From: a virus
Reading direction: 5' to 3' (one strand)
Length of the DNA: 64,000 bases
IMG/VR virus record: IMGVR_UViG_3300044823_000365
Span: 62,001 to 126,000 of that record
Part shown: positions 47,751 through 55,014 of the stretch, piece by piece
How positions within the stretch are numbered: position 1 is the first letter of the stretch
Layout of the letters: the number at the start of each line of letters is the position of its first letter
Notes under the pieces: generated by a model
Database searches by the model: none
Told to the model about the DNA's origin: nothing
What the model saw: the letters and a program-made list of their open reading frames with translations, nothing else
Translations under genes and position numbers: made by a program

Positions 47751-47904
47751 AGAAGCCCCCAACTGTCGCTGCCGTAATTTGAGATTTCATTTTCTGACTG
47801 CAAGTAGAACGGTTGCTAGTACAGCGATTCTGAGTTTTGGATAAGCTGTCATAGTGGGCCTTTCTCAGTATTACAACTATAGGCTTCTACTACGGAGGAA
47901 TCCC

Positions 47905-48216
47905 ATGGCTATTAAGATGGATAAGAAAAATAAGAAAACTACTGCCCTTTTTTCGGCGGAAGCCCTTGAAGCAGCTTTTTCAAGGATGTCTCATCCGACC
48001 GGTGCTCTAAAACGTCGGTTACGGCAGACCATTTGTGATGCACTAAAACCCGAAAACGATCCGAGGTTTTTACTTCTCTGTCAAAATATTGCCGAAACGA
48101 TTCATCAAGTTTATCCCCAATGCTTACGGAACCAAACTTTACGGACTTTAACCAAGCGTGGAAAGCCTCGTTCTCAAGGTCAAGCTGCTCGCAGCGAGCG
48201 ACCAACTGCCGGATGA
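47905..48216 (+). CDS. Hypothetical protein, 103 aa (overlaps an antisense ORF)
   Basis: ATG behind ACGGAGGAATCCC, with a CAG-TATTAC box 30 nt upstream. N-terminus lysine-rich. A plausible protein also lies antisense (47939-48254), so only one of the two may be real. Confidence 0.45.
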   Translation: MAIKMDKKNKKTTALFSAEALEAAFSRMSHPTGALKRRLRQTICDALKPENDPRFLLLCQNIAETIHQVYPQCLRNQTLRTLTKRGKPRSQGQAARSERPTAG

Positions 48217-48254
48217 TTTGTTTTAATAATTCGGTTTGATCTTTTGGGTCTTCC
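47939..48254 (-). CDS. Hypothetical protein, 105 aa (antisense candidate)
   Basis: From MEDPKDQTELLKQIIRQL. Coiled-coil-like N-terminus (QLVARCEQLDLENEAFHAWL), then an amphipathic region. Composition is more protein-like than the plus-strand reading, but it has no clear ribosome site. Confidence 0.45.
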
Positions 48255-48344
48255 ATTATGCAGCACCCCTTGCGCGTCCTCGTCCAGTCCGCCCACGAGT
48301 TGGGCATCGCCCCGGCTTTTTGGGCTGAGCAGAATTAGAGTTGA

Positions 48345-48584
48345 ATGGGTGTACAATTCCCAGATATGGCTTATTCCTTACGTGTAAAATGCAAAACACG
48401 AGAACCTAAACCCTGTCCCGCATGGGTTGTGTTGGACGATATTAAAGGTTTTTCGTTATCAGGGAGTTCTTTGAACTATCAAGGTCCCCCGATATATCTT
48501 CGCCGCGACACATGCGGTGAAACTCGCAATTACACTCTGAAAGATGTGCTGCTTCACCAAACGTCTGATCCTCTCGAACCGTAA
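48345..48584 (+). CDS. Hypothetical protein, 72-79 aa
   Basis: ATG 48366 (MAYSLRVKCK) follows a TACAAT box and an operator-like repeat copy, so a near-leaderless start is likely; 48345 is the furthest upstream ATG. Overlaps an antisense ORF at its 3' end. Confidence 0.45.
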   Translation: MGVQFPDMAYSLRVKCKTREPKPCPAWVVLDDIKGFSLSGSSLNYQGPPIYLRRDTCGETRNYTLKDVLLHQTSDPLEP

Positions 48585-48660
48585 AAGTCGGGCAGTCCTT
48601 AATACCGTTCCAATCCACTGTGAGGGGTATGATCTCACCGGACTTCGCAATAAATAACAT
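48442..48660 (-). CDS. Hypothetical cysteine-containing protein, 72 aa
   Basis: MLFIAKSGEIIPLTVDWNG..., with CNCEFHRMC. Convergent with and largely overlapping 48345-48584, so one is probably spurious. Confidence 0.35.
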   Translation of the reverse strand: MLFIAKSGEIIPLTVDWNGIKDCPTFTVREDQTFGEAAHLSECNCEFHRMCRGEDISGDLDSSKNSLITKNL

Positions 48661-48709
48661 AGTAGCCCCCCTAATCAGGAGGACCGTAGTTGTGTTTTGC
48701 CCGTAAACT

Positions 48710-48738
48710 TAGGGAATTATACACTTGAGTACGCAACC
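48710..48738 (-). repeat. Dispersed operator-like element (leftward copy)
   Basis: Minus strand reads GTACTCAAGTG, TATAATTCCC, TAAG. Confidence 0.5.
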
Positions 48739-48791
48739 ATCAAAACACCCCTAGTTCCGATACACAACAGCCATTTCCCAGTCCCGAACAG

Positions 48792-48797
48792 TATTAA
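48792..48797 (+). promoter_or_regulatory. -10 element 5 nt before ATG
   Basis: ACAG-TATTAA, GCTCA, ATG at 48803. Confidence 0.5.
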
Positions 48798-48802
48798 GCT
48801 CA

Positions 48803-49149
48803 ATGCTTCAGTGGATTGTGATTTTGGCGTTGACAGTCGCCGTTGTTGTTCTTTGGCGTAAGAACCAAAGCCTGAAAACGGCACCTCCCCGCGTTGTCGA
48901 GGTTCCTCATCTGGTTGAGATACCCAAGATTATTGAAGTTGAGAAGGTTGTTGAGGTTCCTAAGATTGTTGAAGTTGAAAAGGTTGTTGAGATTACATCG
49001 TTTTTGACGGCTTGGACGAAGGCCAGCTTAAAGAAATTGTCTTTCTGGAGATTAAGACAGGCAAGTCCTCCACCAACCCTCGGGAGACTCAGGTTCGTCC
49101 GGTTGTGGAAGAGCATAAGGTGCGGTATGATACTCTTCGACTCCCCTAA
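48803..49149 (+). CDS. Membrane-anchored archaeal-HJR-related endonuclease (frameshifted)
   Basis: An N-terminal transmembrane helix (WIVILALTVAVVVLWR) leads into repeated VE[VI]PK/VEVEK units. In frame, the sequence becomes non-protein-like after VEKVVE; in the -1 frame from 48991 it continues DYIVFDGLDEGQLKEIVFLEIKTGKS, the catalytic core of the Holliday-junction-resolvase-related endonuclease family that normally follows such a helix. A missing G (GAG-GAT) would restore it. Zero-frame reading extends to 49174. Confidence 0.6.
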
Positions 49150-49210
49150 AATGGGGGAGTGCGGGAACCCTTAAGGCACTTCAAGCCGATGCAGGACGCT
49201 GCGAGGCTTG

Positions 49211-49265
49211 CGGACTCAAGTATATAATCCCCCAAAATAGGGGAATTATCCCTTTAAGTCCACAG
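49211..49265. repeat. Head-to-head pair of operator-like elements
   Basis: GGACTCAAGTATATAATCC and, inverted, GGACTTAAAGGGATAATTCC face each other around CCAAAATAGG. Same arrangement as at 10932-10987. Confidence 0.65.
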
Positions 49266-49488
49266 CCAGTTTAGATTGACCGAAAACAACCCACTTTTTG
49301 AACGGTGAATCTTTTGCCTCGGGCAGCTTATCCCAGACGAATTCTGGAAAATGCACCCGCGCAAGCTTCAAATATTTGTCAACATCTGTTTCAGATAAGA
49401 TGCAGTTCTGTTGGCATTGCTCAGTGGGACAAAATTGCTTTTCACAACCGGGTGGCAATCCAATTGAAACATTCAAATATACTTCCAT
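49246..49488 (-). CDS. Hypothetical cysteine-rich protein, 80 aa
   Basis: Leftward gene 28 nt after the transposase stop, with GAGGTGAG before ATG. PPGCEKQFCPTEQCQQNC contains four cysteines. The C-terminus lies in the operator-like repeat. Confidence 0.55.
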   Translation of the reverse strand: MEVYLNVSIGLPPGCEKQFCPTEQCQQNCILSETDVDKYLKLARVHFPEFVWDKLPEAKDSPFKKWVVFGQSKLAVDLKG

Positions 49489-49515
49489 AGTTTCTCACCT
49501 CAAATAAGGAGGCGG

Positions 49516-50439
49516 CTAGTCCGCATTTTCCGTCAACTCCTCGTAAGTAATCCGCTTCCCCGCCACGGCGTCCACCAAGCTGTCCAGCCGCTCGAAAGTA
49601 TGCCTGCCAACATTTCCTTCGTTGAGCCTGAACGCAAACTCATCCATATATCGCTGTAGATGCTTCTTGCTGGCGTGATGGTAGACCCCGTGCAATCCTC
49701 GCTTCATCACGGCCCATACAGATTCAATTCCGTTCGTGTGCACGTCGCCCCGCACATACTCGTCCTTGACGTGTTTGACCGTTTGGACTTCGTAGCCTTG
49801 CTTGCCCAGTTTCGTGTAGCTGGGATTTTCGTCCGCCATGAGGCGGGTTCCCAACCCCACGCTGGCTGTGACGGCGTTCCGAATTGCGGTCCCGCCGTGA
49901 CTCTGGAGAATCTTGGCAACCGTCCTGCCGCCCCGTTCCCGCATCCCGATGACGACCGTCTTTGGCGGGACTCCCCTGCGGAGCCTGACGCTCATGTGCT
50001 TGTTATCCTCCAAGCCTCCGATGACCGTCTCATCCGCCTCCACGGTGCCGTGCAGCATCTCAACCTTAGCCCCGCACGCTTCCCTGAGCCTCTGGAGCAT
50101 GAACCATGCCGTATGCTGCTTGACGCCGATCTCTTTGCTCAGTTGCAGAGACGAAATGCCCTCGCGGGCTGTGACGAGCAGGTACATCGCATAGACCCAC
50201 TTATGCAGAGGCACGTGGGAGCGACCGAAGATGGTTCCCGTCCTGACCGTGAATTCCAATCGGCAGGGATTGCAGAGGTGGAACCCCCTCCTGCCCTTGC
50301 GGGGCGTGCTGTCCTTCGTGCCGCACTTCGGGCAGACGATGCCACACTTCCACAGGCGGCGTTCAATGTAGGCCCGGGCGGACTTCTCGTCGGGGAACCG
50401 CTCGAATAGCTCGAAGGTGCTTATTGTGCTGCGGCTCAT
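49516..50439 (-). CDS. IS1595-family (ISXO2-like) DDE transposase
   Basis: 307 aa. N-terminal zinc ribbon (CPKCGTKD, CNPCRLEF), then catalytic motifs EADETVIGG, MADENPSY and NGIESVWAVMKRGL, all intact. Typical ISXO2-like length. Its ATG overlaps the stop of the upstream endonuclease gene (TAATG), and I see no obvious terminal inverted repeats, so it behaves as a member of a phage operon. Confidence 0.9.
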   Translation of the reverse strand: MSRSTISTFELFERFPDEKSARAYIERRLWKCGIVCPKCGTKDSTPRKGRRGFHLCNPCRLEFTVRTGTIFGRSHVPLHKWVYAMYLLVTAREGISSLQLSKEIGVKQHTAWFMLQRLREACGAKVEMLHGTVEADETVIGGLEDNKHMSVRLRRGVPPKTVVIGMRERGGRTVAKILQSHGGTAIRNAVTASVGLGTRLMADENPSYTKLGKQGYEVQTVKHVKDEYVRGDVHTNGIESVWAVMKRGLHGVYHHASKKHLQRYMDEFAFRLNEGNVGRHTFERLDSLVDAVAGKRITYEELTENAD

Positions 50440-52013
50440 TACACCCCAGCCCTTTCACGCTTCTGGCGCTTTGGAAGCATGTCTTCGAGGAACGATGCGA
50501 TGTTCTTGATCGTATAGGGGACGACGATCAGGGTGTAGCCGTTGCGTCCCGCCCAAGCCTTCTTGATGCGGTCACGGTGAAGCAAATCCTGAAAATTTTG
50601 CTCGGCCTGCTTTATCGACGTGTTTTTGCTCCACCGTATGGGACGGTAATGCTGCATGCCTTGGCATTCGATTAAAGTTTCTAGCTGGGTAAGGTAAAAG
50701 TCGAAAGGCAAGCGAACGCGCCCGTGGTGACCTTCCTGTCCGCGGCATTCATCGAACCTTTTTTCACAAACAAAAGAAATGTTCGATGCGGTTAAAAATT
50801 CTTTGACAGCCCTTACCAGTTTTGAAGTTTTAATGCAGCCACAGCTTGTCGATCCCCCATTTCGAAGGTTGCCGAGGGGGATTCGAAGTTCCTTACCACA
50901 AAGGCAGGCAACCAAAGCGCGCCCCGGTTTTCCATCGCGTCCTGTCTCATACCCTTGGTAAATGAAGTTTGTATCTGGAATCAACTTACCTAGCTCAAAT
51001 CCACGGACGACACAGGCAGGATTTTTCATGCAGCTAGTGGTGGTTCCGCTCTTTACTTGAACTAGCGGAATCTCAAATTCGTTTCCGTGCTCGCACCGCA
51101 CAATGATGCTGCGCTGCCCCCACTGATGCCTATTTCTTTTTTGGATTCCCATGTTCCGCATAAATGTAAGGCTCGTCCCCGGTATGACCTTGCCCGGCTC
51201 AAATCCATGCAGGACGCAAGCAGGATTGCTTCTGCAACTCGTCCCATATCCAGATTTCACACCACGCAAAGTAACCTCAAATGTGTTCCCGTGCGGGACG
51301 CAACGAACCACGATCATCCGCTTCCCACTGCTGTTTTTGCGGTCGGATGGGCCAACATATATCAAGTCGGTATCCGGTATCTGTTTTCCCGGCTCGAATC
51401 CATAAAGATTGCAAGCTTCATTATTTCGGCAAGTAGTGGGACTTCCGGTTTTCAAGAGGGAAAAAGACACCTCGAACTTATTTCCATGTGGCAGACACCG
51501 AACCCCCGCCATGAAATTCCCGCCGCTGGTCTTGCGGCTGGACGGACCAATGTATGCCAAGTCTGTTCCCGGTATTCGTTTTCCCGGCTTAAATCTGTCG
51601 TCCTTGTGCCACTTTTTTTCGAGTGTTAGTCGTCTATTTGCGATACATTTTTCGCGTCCGCAGATTCTACAGCCCCTTCCCGCCACATGCGACTTAAATT
51701 CTTGCTTGTACTGCCCATGATCCCCACAGATAAACCAGTACTTGGCGTGAGTGCCTTTGCATATCTGACCTTTAATCATGTCGGAACAGCGGTGCTCCAT
51801 TTCCTGAATTGTGAGGCTTTGCGCCTCGGCCATACTTTCACGTCCGCATTTCTGGCAACCCGCGCCACGGGCGTGGCGATTAAATTCTTGTTCATATTCT
51901 CCGTGCACTTCGCAAAGAAATTTATATTCGGCGTGATTGCCTTTCCATGCCTGACCTTTGACCATATCAGGACAACGACGCTCGGCTTCTTCGATTGTGA
52001 GTCGTGCTGACAT
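50439..52013 (-). CDS. Modular zinc-repeat endonuclease with VSR/PD-(D/E)XK C-terminus
   Basis: 524 aa. Two N-terminal repeats (LTIEEAERRCPDM..., LTIQEMEHRCSDM...) each end in a CxxCGR pair. Four central repeats share GFEPGK.IPDT.L.Y.GPS, V.C.HGN.FE and TSC.NPAC. The C-terminus (LPFDFYLTQLETLIECQGMQHY..., RDRIKKAWAGRNGYTL) is a VSR-like nuclease core as in phage homing enzymes. Repeats probably read DNA modularly. TAATG-coupled at both ends. Confidence 0.7.
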   Translation of the reverse strand: MSARLTIEEAERRCPDMVKGQAWKGNHAEYKFLCEVHGEYEQEFNRHARGAGCQKCGRESMAEAQSLTIQEMEHRCSDMIKGQICKGTHAKYWFICGDHGQYKQEFKSHVAGRGCRICGREKCIANRRLTLEKKWHKDDRFKPGKRIPGTDLAYIGPSSRKTSGGNFMAGVRCLPHGNKFEVSFSLLKTGSPTTCRNNEACNLYGFEPGKQIPDTDLIYVGPSDRKNSSGKRMIVVRCVPHGNTFEVTLRGVKSGYGTSCRSNPACVLHGFEPGKVIPGTSLTFMRNMGIQKRNRHQWGQRSIIVRCEHGNEFEIPLVQVKSGTTTSCMKNPACVVRGFELGKLIPDTNFIYQGYETGRDGKPGRALVACLCGKELRIPLGNLRNGGSTSCGCIKTSKLVRAVKEFLTASNISFVCEKRFDECRGQEGHHGRVRLPFDFYLTQLETLIECQGMQHYRPIRWSKNTSIKQAEQNFQDLLHRDRIKKAWAGRNGYTLIVVPYTIKNIASFLEDMLPKRQKRERAGV

Positions 52014-52753
52014 TATGCCCCCACCCCCTCAGCCTTCGGCGCAGCGTTCAAGAGCACGAGAAAGTTCGCCACACGGGCACAGTCGGCGCAACCAGCGGTC
52101 GGAGCGGGCAGTTCGGAGTCGAGCAACGCCTTCGCCTTCTGAAACAGGCGGGAGATGAGCGTGCCGTCGAGAGCCACGGGGAGTTCGGTCGCCTTGAACT
52201 CGACGCTGACGCCACCCTCGGCGCTGATCATCGTATCGGGCCACAAATACACTATGCTGAGCGAGGTCACTTTCCCCTCGCCGCGGGCTTCAAGCAGCGT
52301 CTTGTAGGCGTGCAATTGGGCGGCGTAAATGGCGAGCATCCTCTCGGACCACTCCGTCGCTTCGGCGGGAGGTTTGCTGCTCTTCAAATCCAAAATGGTG
52401 ATGTTGCCGTCCGCATCACGGAACGCCAAATCGGGGACGCCAGTCAATTCGATGCCAGTCTCAGAGTCAGTGAAAGTCATGCGGTGGAGTTCGATACATT
52501 CTTGTCCAGCGTAGGCGCTCAAGAAAGACGGAAGCGCAGAGTTCTTGATGAGTTTCTTTTGCATGGAATCAAGGCGAGACAAAATCCCCGGTGGCGGAAA
52601 TGTGAAAGGCGCTTCCTTGTCTTTGCCGCGCATCTGATTCTTGAGGATGAAACAACGCTCGCAGAAACAAGGAGTATTGAATTCCCCGAGCCCCTTGGCT
52701 GAAACTGCGAACGGGTTGCGAACTTTTGCTGTCTTCATGGGCGTTTTCTCCAT
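52013..52753 (-). CDS. Cas4/RecB-like PD-(D/E)XK nuclease
   Basis: 246 aa from ATG 52753, 6 nt after TATACT. GVPDLAFRD and ITILDLKSS supply the catalytic D...DxK. CFCERC near the N-terminus and CADC near the C-terminus could hold an Fe-S cluster or zinc, as in Cas4/AddB-like nucleases. First gene of the leftward operon. DNA-end resection is likely. Confidence 0.75.
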   Translation of the reverse strand: MEKTPMKTAKVRNPFAVSAKGLGEFNTPCFCERCFILKNQMRGKDKEAPFTFPPPGILSRLDSMQKKLIKNSALPSFLSAYAGQECIELHRMTFTDSETGIELTGVPDLAFRDADGNITILDLKSSKPPAEATEWSERMLAIYAAQLHAYKTLLEARGEGKVTSLSIVYLWPDTMISAEGGVSVEFKATELPVALDGTLISRLFQKAKALLDSELPAPTAGCADCARVANFLVLLNAAPKAEGVGA

Positions 52754-52820
52754 GCCCATAGTATACAGCCGAGGAGGGATTTTAGCTAGCTGTATTGTGT
52801 TGAAAACAAGCTATTTACAA
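52754..52820 (-). promoter_or_regulatory. Promoter cassette, copy B (near-identical to 10991-11057)
   Basis: Inverted copy of the lipoprotein promoter with about two mismatches over 67 nt, ending in TATACT (52765-52760), ATGGGC and ATG. It is divergent from the element at 52829-52892. Confidence 0.75.
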
Positions 52821-52828
52821 GATTTTTT

Positions 52829-52892
52829 GTGTACTTAAAGGGGTAGTTCCCCAAAATAGTTCTTGACAGTTTTCCAGCTACCGCAGTATTAT
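52829..52892 (+). promoter_or_regulatory. Operator-like repeat plus sigma70 promoter for the tRNA-Leu cluster
   Basis: GTACTTAAAGGG-GTAGTTCCCC-AAAATAG leads into TTGACA (52863-52868), an 18-nt spacer and TATTAT (52887-52892). Confidence 0.75.
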
Positions 52893-52897
52893 GTAGA

Positions 52898-53048
52898 CGG
52901 AGACTTTTATGACCCCGATGGCCCTATTATCGTTGCGACTGTATAGCTACCTTCGTAGCTTCGGCAGCGGTATGTCCATCGGGTAAACGAAATTACAGCC
53001 CCGGTACCGACAGAGCCGCTGAAGCGATTCGGCGGCTCTATTGTTTTT
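52898..53048 (+). ncRNA. Short transcript ending in a terminator ahead of the tRNAs
   Basis: Starts at the promoter above and ends at AGAGCCGC/GCGGCTCT with ATTGTTTTT (53012-53048). It includes a possible 25-codon ORF at 52910. Readthrough would enter tRNA-Tyr. Confidence 0.4.
53012..53048 (+). terminator. Intrinsic terminator
   Basis: AGAGCCGC and GCGGCTCT pair around TGAAGCGATTCG; T-rich tail TTGTTTTTGG. Confidence 0.75.
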
Positions 53049-53063
53049 GGGGTGAAGAGTTTT

Positions 53064-53151
53064 GGAGCGAACGCACCAATGGCGGTGCACCGGGCTGTAG
53101 ACCTGGCGTCCCTTGCGGACATGGCAGGTTCGATGCCCGCTCGCTCCACCA
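53064..53151 (+). tRNA. tRNA-Tyr(GTA)
   Basis: Acceptor GGAGCGA/TCGCTCC, anticodon stem CCGGG/CCTGG with loop CTGTAGA, long variable arm, encoded CCA. Confidence 0.92.
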
Positions 53152-53160
53152 GTTTGAAGT

Positions 53161-53240
53161 GCGCAGGTGAAGGGAATCTTGGCATACCTCGTACGCTTAG
53201 AACGTACGGCTTGCGGGTTCGAGTCCCGCTCTGCGCACCA
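53161..53240 (+). tRNA. tRNA-Leu(TAG)
   Basis: Acceptor GCGCAGG/TCTGCGC, anticodon stem CGTACG both sides with loop CTTAGAA, encoded CCA; variable arm short for Leu. Confidence 0.88.
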
Positions 53241-53252
53241 AGATATAGATTC

Positions 53253-53343
53253 GCGGGCGTGGCGAAACTTGGCGAGACGCACCAGCTTGAGGGGCTGGCG
53301 GAGGTTAAACTCCGTGGTGGTTCGAATCCACTCGCCCGCACCA
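53253..53343 (+). tRNA. tRNA-Leu(GAG)
   Basis: Acceptor GCGGGCG/CGCCCGC, anticodon stem CCAGC/GCTGG with loop TTGAGGG, long variable arm, encoded CCA. Confidence 0.92.
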
Positions 53344-53349
53344 AAATTT

Positions 53350-53439
53350 GGCGGATTGGCGGAACTGGCAGACGCAGCAGACTCAAAATCTGCCGGGACT
53401 TAGCAGCCCGTGAGAGTTCGAGTCTCTCATCCGCCACCA
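53350..53439 (+). tRNA. tRNA-Leu(CAA)
   Basis: Acceptor GGCGGAT/ATCCGCC, anticodon stem GCAGA/TCTGC with loop CTCAAAA, long variable arm, encoded CCA. Confidence 0.93.
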
Positions 53440-53444
53440 ACTTT

Positions 53445-53535
53445 GCGGGAGCAGCCCGATTGGCCGGAGGCCGTGGACTTAAAATCCACTGGGGCGCAAG
53501 CCCCCTTGTGAGTTCGACTCTCACCTTCCGCACCA
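53445..53535 (+). tRNA. tRNA-Leu(TAA)
   Basis: Acceptor GCGGGAG/CTTCCGC, anticodon stem GTGGA/TCCAC with loop CTTAAAA, long variable arm, encoded CCA; no intron. Confidence 0.93.
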
Positions 53536-53540
53536 AGTTT

Positions 53541-53617
53541 GGCCGACTAGGAGAACCGGCATATCCGCTTCCCTCAGAAGGAAGATTTTCGGGGTTCGAA
53601 TCCCCGGTCGGCCACCA
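53541..53617 (+). tRNA. tRNA-Leu(CAG)
   Basis: Acceptor GGCCGAC/GTCGGCC, anticodon stem CTTCC/GGAAG with loop CTCAGAA, encoded CCA; shorter variable arm than its neighbours. Confidence 0.9.
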
Positions 53618-53625
53618 AATTCATC

Positions 53626-53676
53626 GGTAGTGTTGTAATTGGCAGACTATCAATCTCATGTGTAGGGGAGTCTACC
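53626..53676 (+). promoter_or_regulatory. 51-nt tRNA-half-like structure over an HNH start site
   Basis: Follows tRNA-Leu directly and looks like the 5' part of another tRNA (TTGTAATTGGCAGAC D-arm region). GGTAG at its start pairs with CTACC just before the ATG, covering the Shine-Dalgarno GGGGAG region. Same length and layout as 15322-15372. Confidence 0.4.
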
Positions 53677-54180
53677 ATGAGACATGTAAAGTACACAAAA
53701 GAGGTTTTGTCTCCGCTTGTAGCAGATAGTTTAACCCTTGCGGAAATAATCCGCAAATTGGGGCTGCGGCAAAGCGGGGGGACACAAGGAAACATTTCTC
53801 GATGGATAAGAATTTATGGGCTTGACACGTCCCACTTTTTGGGCCGACGGAGGAACAGGGGAGTACGTCCCAAAAATCGTCGTCAATGGGAGGAGATTTT
53901 AGTTCTTCGCTCGCCAGAACAACGGAAAGAACACGCCGCAGTTTTACGTCGGGCGTTGATTGAATCGGGTGTTCCGTACGAATGTTGTAAATGCCATTGT
54001 CTCCCCATTTGGCGAGGAGAACCGCTAATTCTGGAAATAGACCATGAAAGCGGACAATGGTGGGACAACCGAAAAAACAATTTGAGATTTTTGTGCCCCA
54101 ATTGCCACTCGCAAACCGAAACATGGGGAAGAAAAGGCCCAAGCGTCCGTACTGAAACTTTGGCAGCCGCCATAGGCTGA
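53677..54180 (+). CDS. HNH endonuclease adjoining the tRNA-Leu array
   Basis: 167 aa. N-terminal HTH (LTLAEIIRKLGLRQSGG), then CCKCHCLPIW..., EIDHESGQWWDNRKNNLRFLCPNCHSQT, an HNH core with zinc cysteines. Inserted directly after a partial tRNA, like the gene at 15372. Confidence 0.85.
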   Translation: MRHVKYTKEVLSPLVADSLTLAEIIRKLGLRQSGGTQGNISRWIRIYGLDTSHFLGRRRNRGVRPKNRRQWEEILVLRSPEQRKEHAAVLRRALIESGVPYECCKCHCLPIWRGEPLILEIDHESGQWWDNRKNNLRFLCPNCHSQTETWGRKGPSVRTETLAAAIG

Positions 54181-54224
54181 ACTCCCCCTCCCGGCACCAC
54201 CTTTCGTACTAGTTCCCCGGTACC

Positions 54225-54253
54225 TAGTCAAATCTCCCGGCCCCCTGTATACT
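54225..54253 (+). promoter_or_regulatory. TATACT promoter
   Basis: AAATCTCCCGGCCCCCTG-TATACT (54248-54253). Followed by a leader with AGGAGG rather than an immediate ATG. Confidence 0.55.
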
Positions 54254-54272
54254 TAGGGCAGGAGGAATTGCC

Positions 54273-54458
54273 GTGGACCCCACCCTAGGCCAACAGATCG
54301 AAATGCTCGAAACCCGTGTCGCTCAGTACGAGGAACAGATCGGCACGGTCCAGTCCAAGTACCCGATGACGAACGAGGAAGCGCGGCTGGTGCTCTCCCT
54401 CCAAGCGCAGTTGTCGGAAGACAAAAAAAAGATACGCGCTCTCACAGGAAAGGTGTAA
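54273..54458 (+). CDS. Coiled-coil hypothetical protein, 61 aa
   Basis: GTG start behind AGGAGGAATTGCC. Helical (LETRVAQYEEQIGTVQSK, LQAQLSEDKKKI). Unknown function. Confidence 0.6.
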   Translation: MDPTLGQQIEMLETRVAQYEEQIGTVQSKYPMTNEEARLVLSLQAQLSEDKKKIRALTGKV

Positions 54459-54464
54459 ACTACA

Positions 54465-54674
54465 GTGTCCATCGCCCCACATGCACGTTTTGATTGGAAG
54501 TCCCTGTCGCACGAGATCGCGGGGTACACGCGCTAAGGCACGGAGATCGACAGGAAGCGAGAGGGCGTCGAGATCGCCTCCCTCTTCTCCACGGCCAAAG
54601 CGATTACCAATTCCGTGCCGACGCCGTTGTCCGGAAGCGGGCTGTTCCGCTGGTTCGGGAAAAGGAAATCATGA
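54465..54674 (+). pseudogene. Small gene interrupted by an in-frame TAA
   Basis: GTG start, 23 codons (SIAPHARFDWKSLSHEIAGYTR), TAA at 54534-54536, then 45 further open codons in the same frame (GTEIDRKREGVEIASLFSTA...GLFRWFGKRKS) to TGA overlapping the next ATG. Both halves look coding. CAA-to-TAA mutation, readthrough or a base error could explain it. Confidence 0.4.
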
Positions 54675-54802
54675 TCACAAACGAATACGAAGCATTGACG
54701 CCGGAAGCAGAAATACCGCGGCTGCTAGCCCAGCGGGACGGCGAAAACTGCGATTGCGACCCGTGCGCCTATGTGCGCCGGTTGGCAAAGGAGTTGCAAT
54801 GA
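54671..54802 (+). CDS. Small protein, 43 aa
   Basis: MITNEYEALTPEAEI with CDCDPC near residue 28. Overlaps the next gene (ATGA). Confidence 0.5.
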   Translation: MITNEYEALTPEAEIPRLLAQRDGENCDCDPCAYVRRLAKELQ

Positions 54803-55014
54803 CAACCAAAGAACGCGAAATCGCCTACGACCGGGCGCAGCGCTTGCTGGCTGAAATGTGGAAGGACCGGACGGAGCTTCCCCAAGTATTGCTGCCGACG
54901 CTGGTGATTGCGCTGCAAGAGCAAATGGATTTTTGCGGCGGAAAAGCATACCTGAAGCTGCGGCGGCTCGCCAATCGCATCGAGGATTTGATCGACACGG
55001 AGGAAGACCGATGA
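54799..55014 (+). CDS. Hypothetical helical protein, 71 aa
   Basis: Charged helices throughout (REIAYDRAQRLLAEMW, LRRLANRIEDLID). Overlaps both neighbours by 4 nt. Confidence 0.55.
   Translation: MTTKEREIAYDRAQRLLAEMWKDRTELPQVLLPTLVIALQEQMDFCGGKAYLKLRRLANRIEDLIDTEEDR

Noticed and set aside
49516-50439. Classical IS insertion with clear ends
   Set aside because: The transposase start overlaps the upstream gene stop and I found no terminal inverted repeats or target duplication by eye.
53445-53535. Group I intron in tRNA-Leu(TAA)
   Set aside because: The anticodon loop is uninterrupted and the gene is of normal length.
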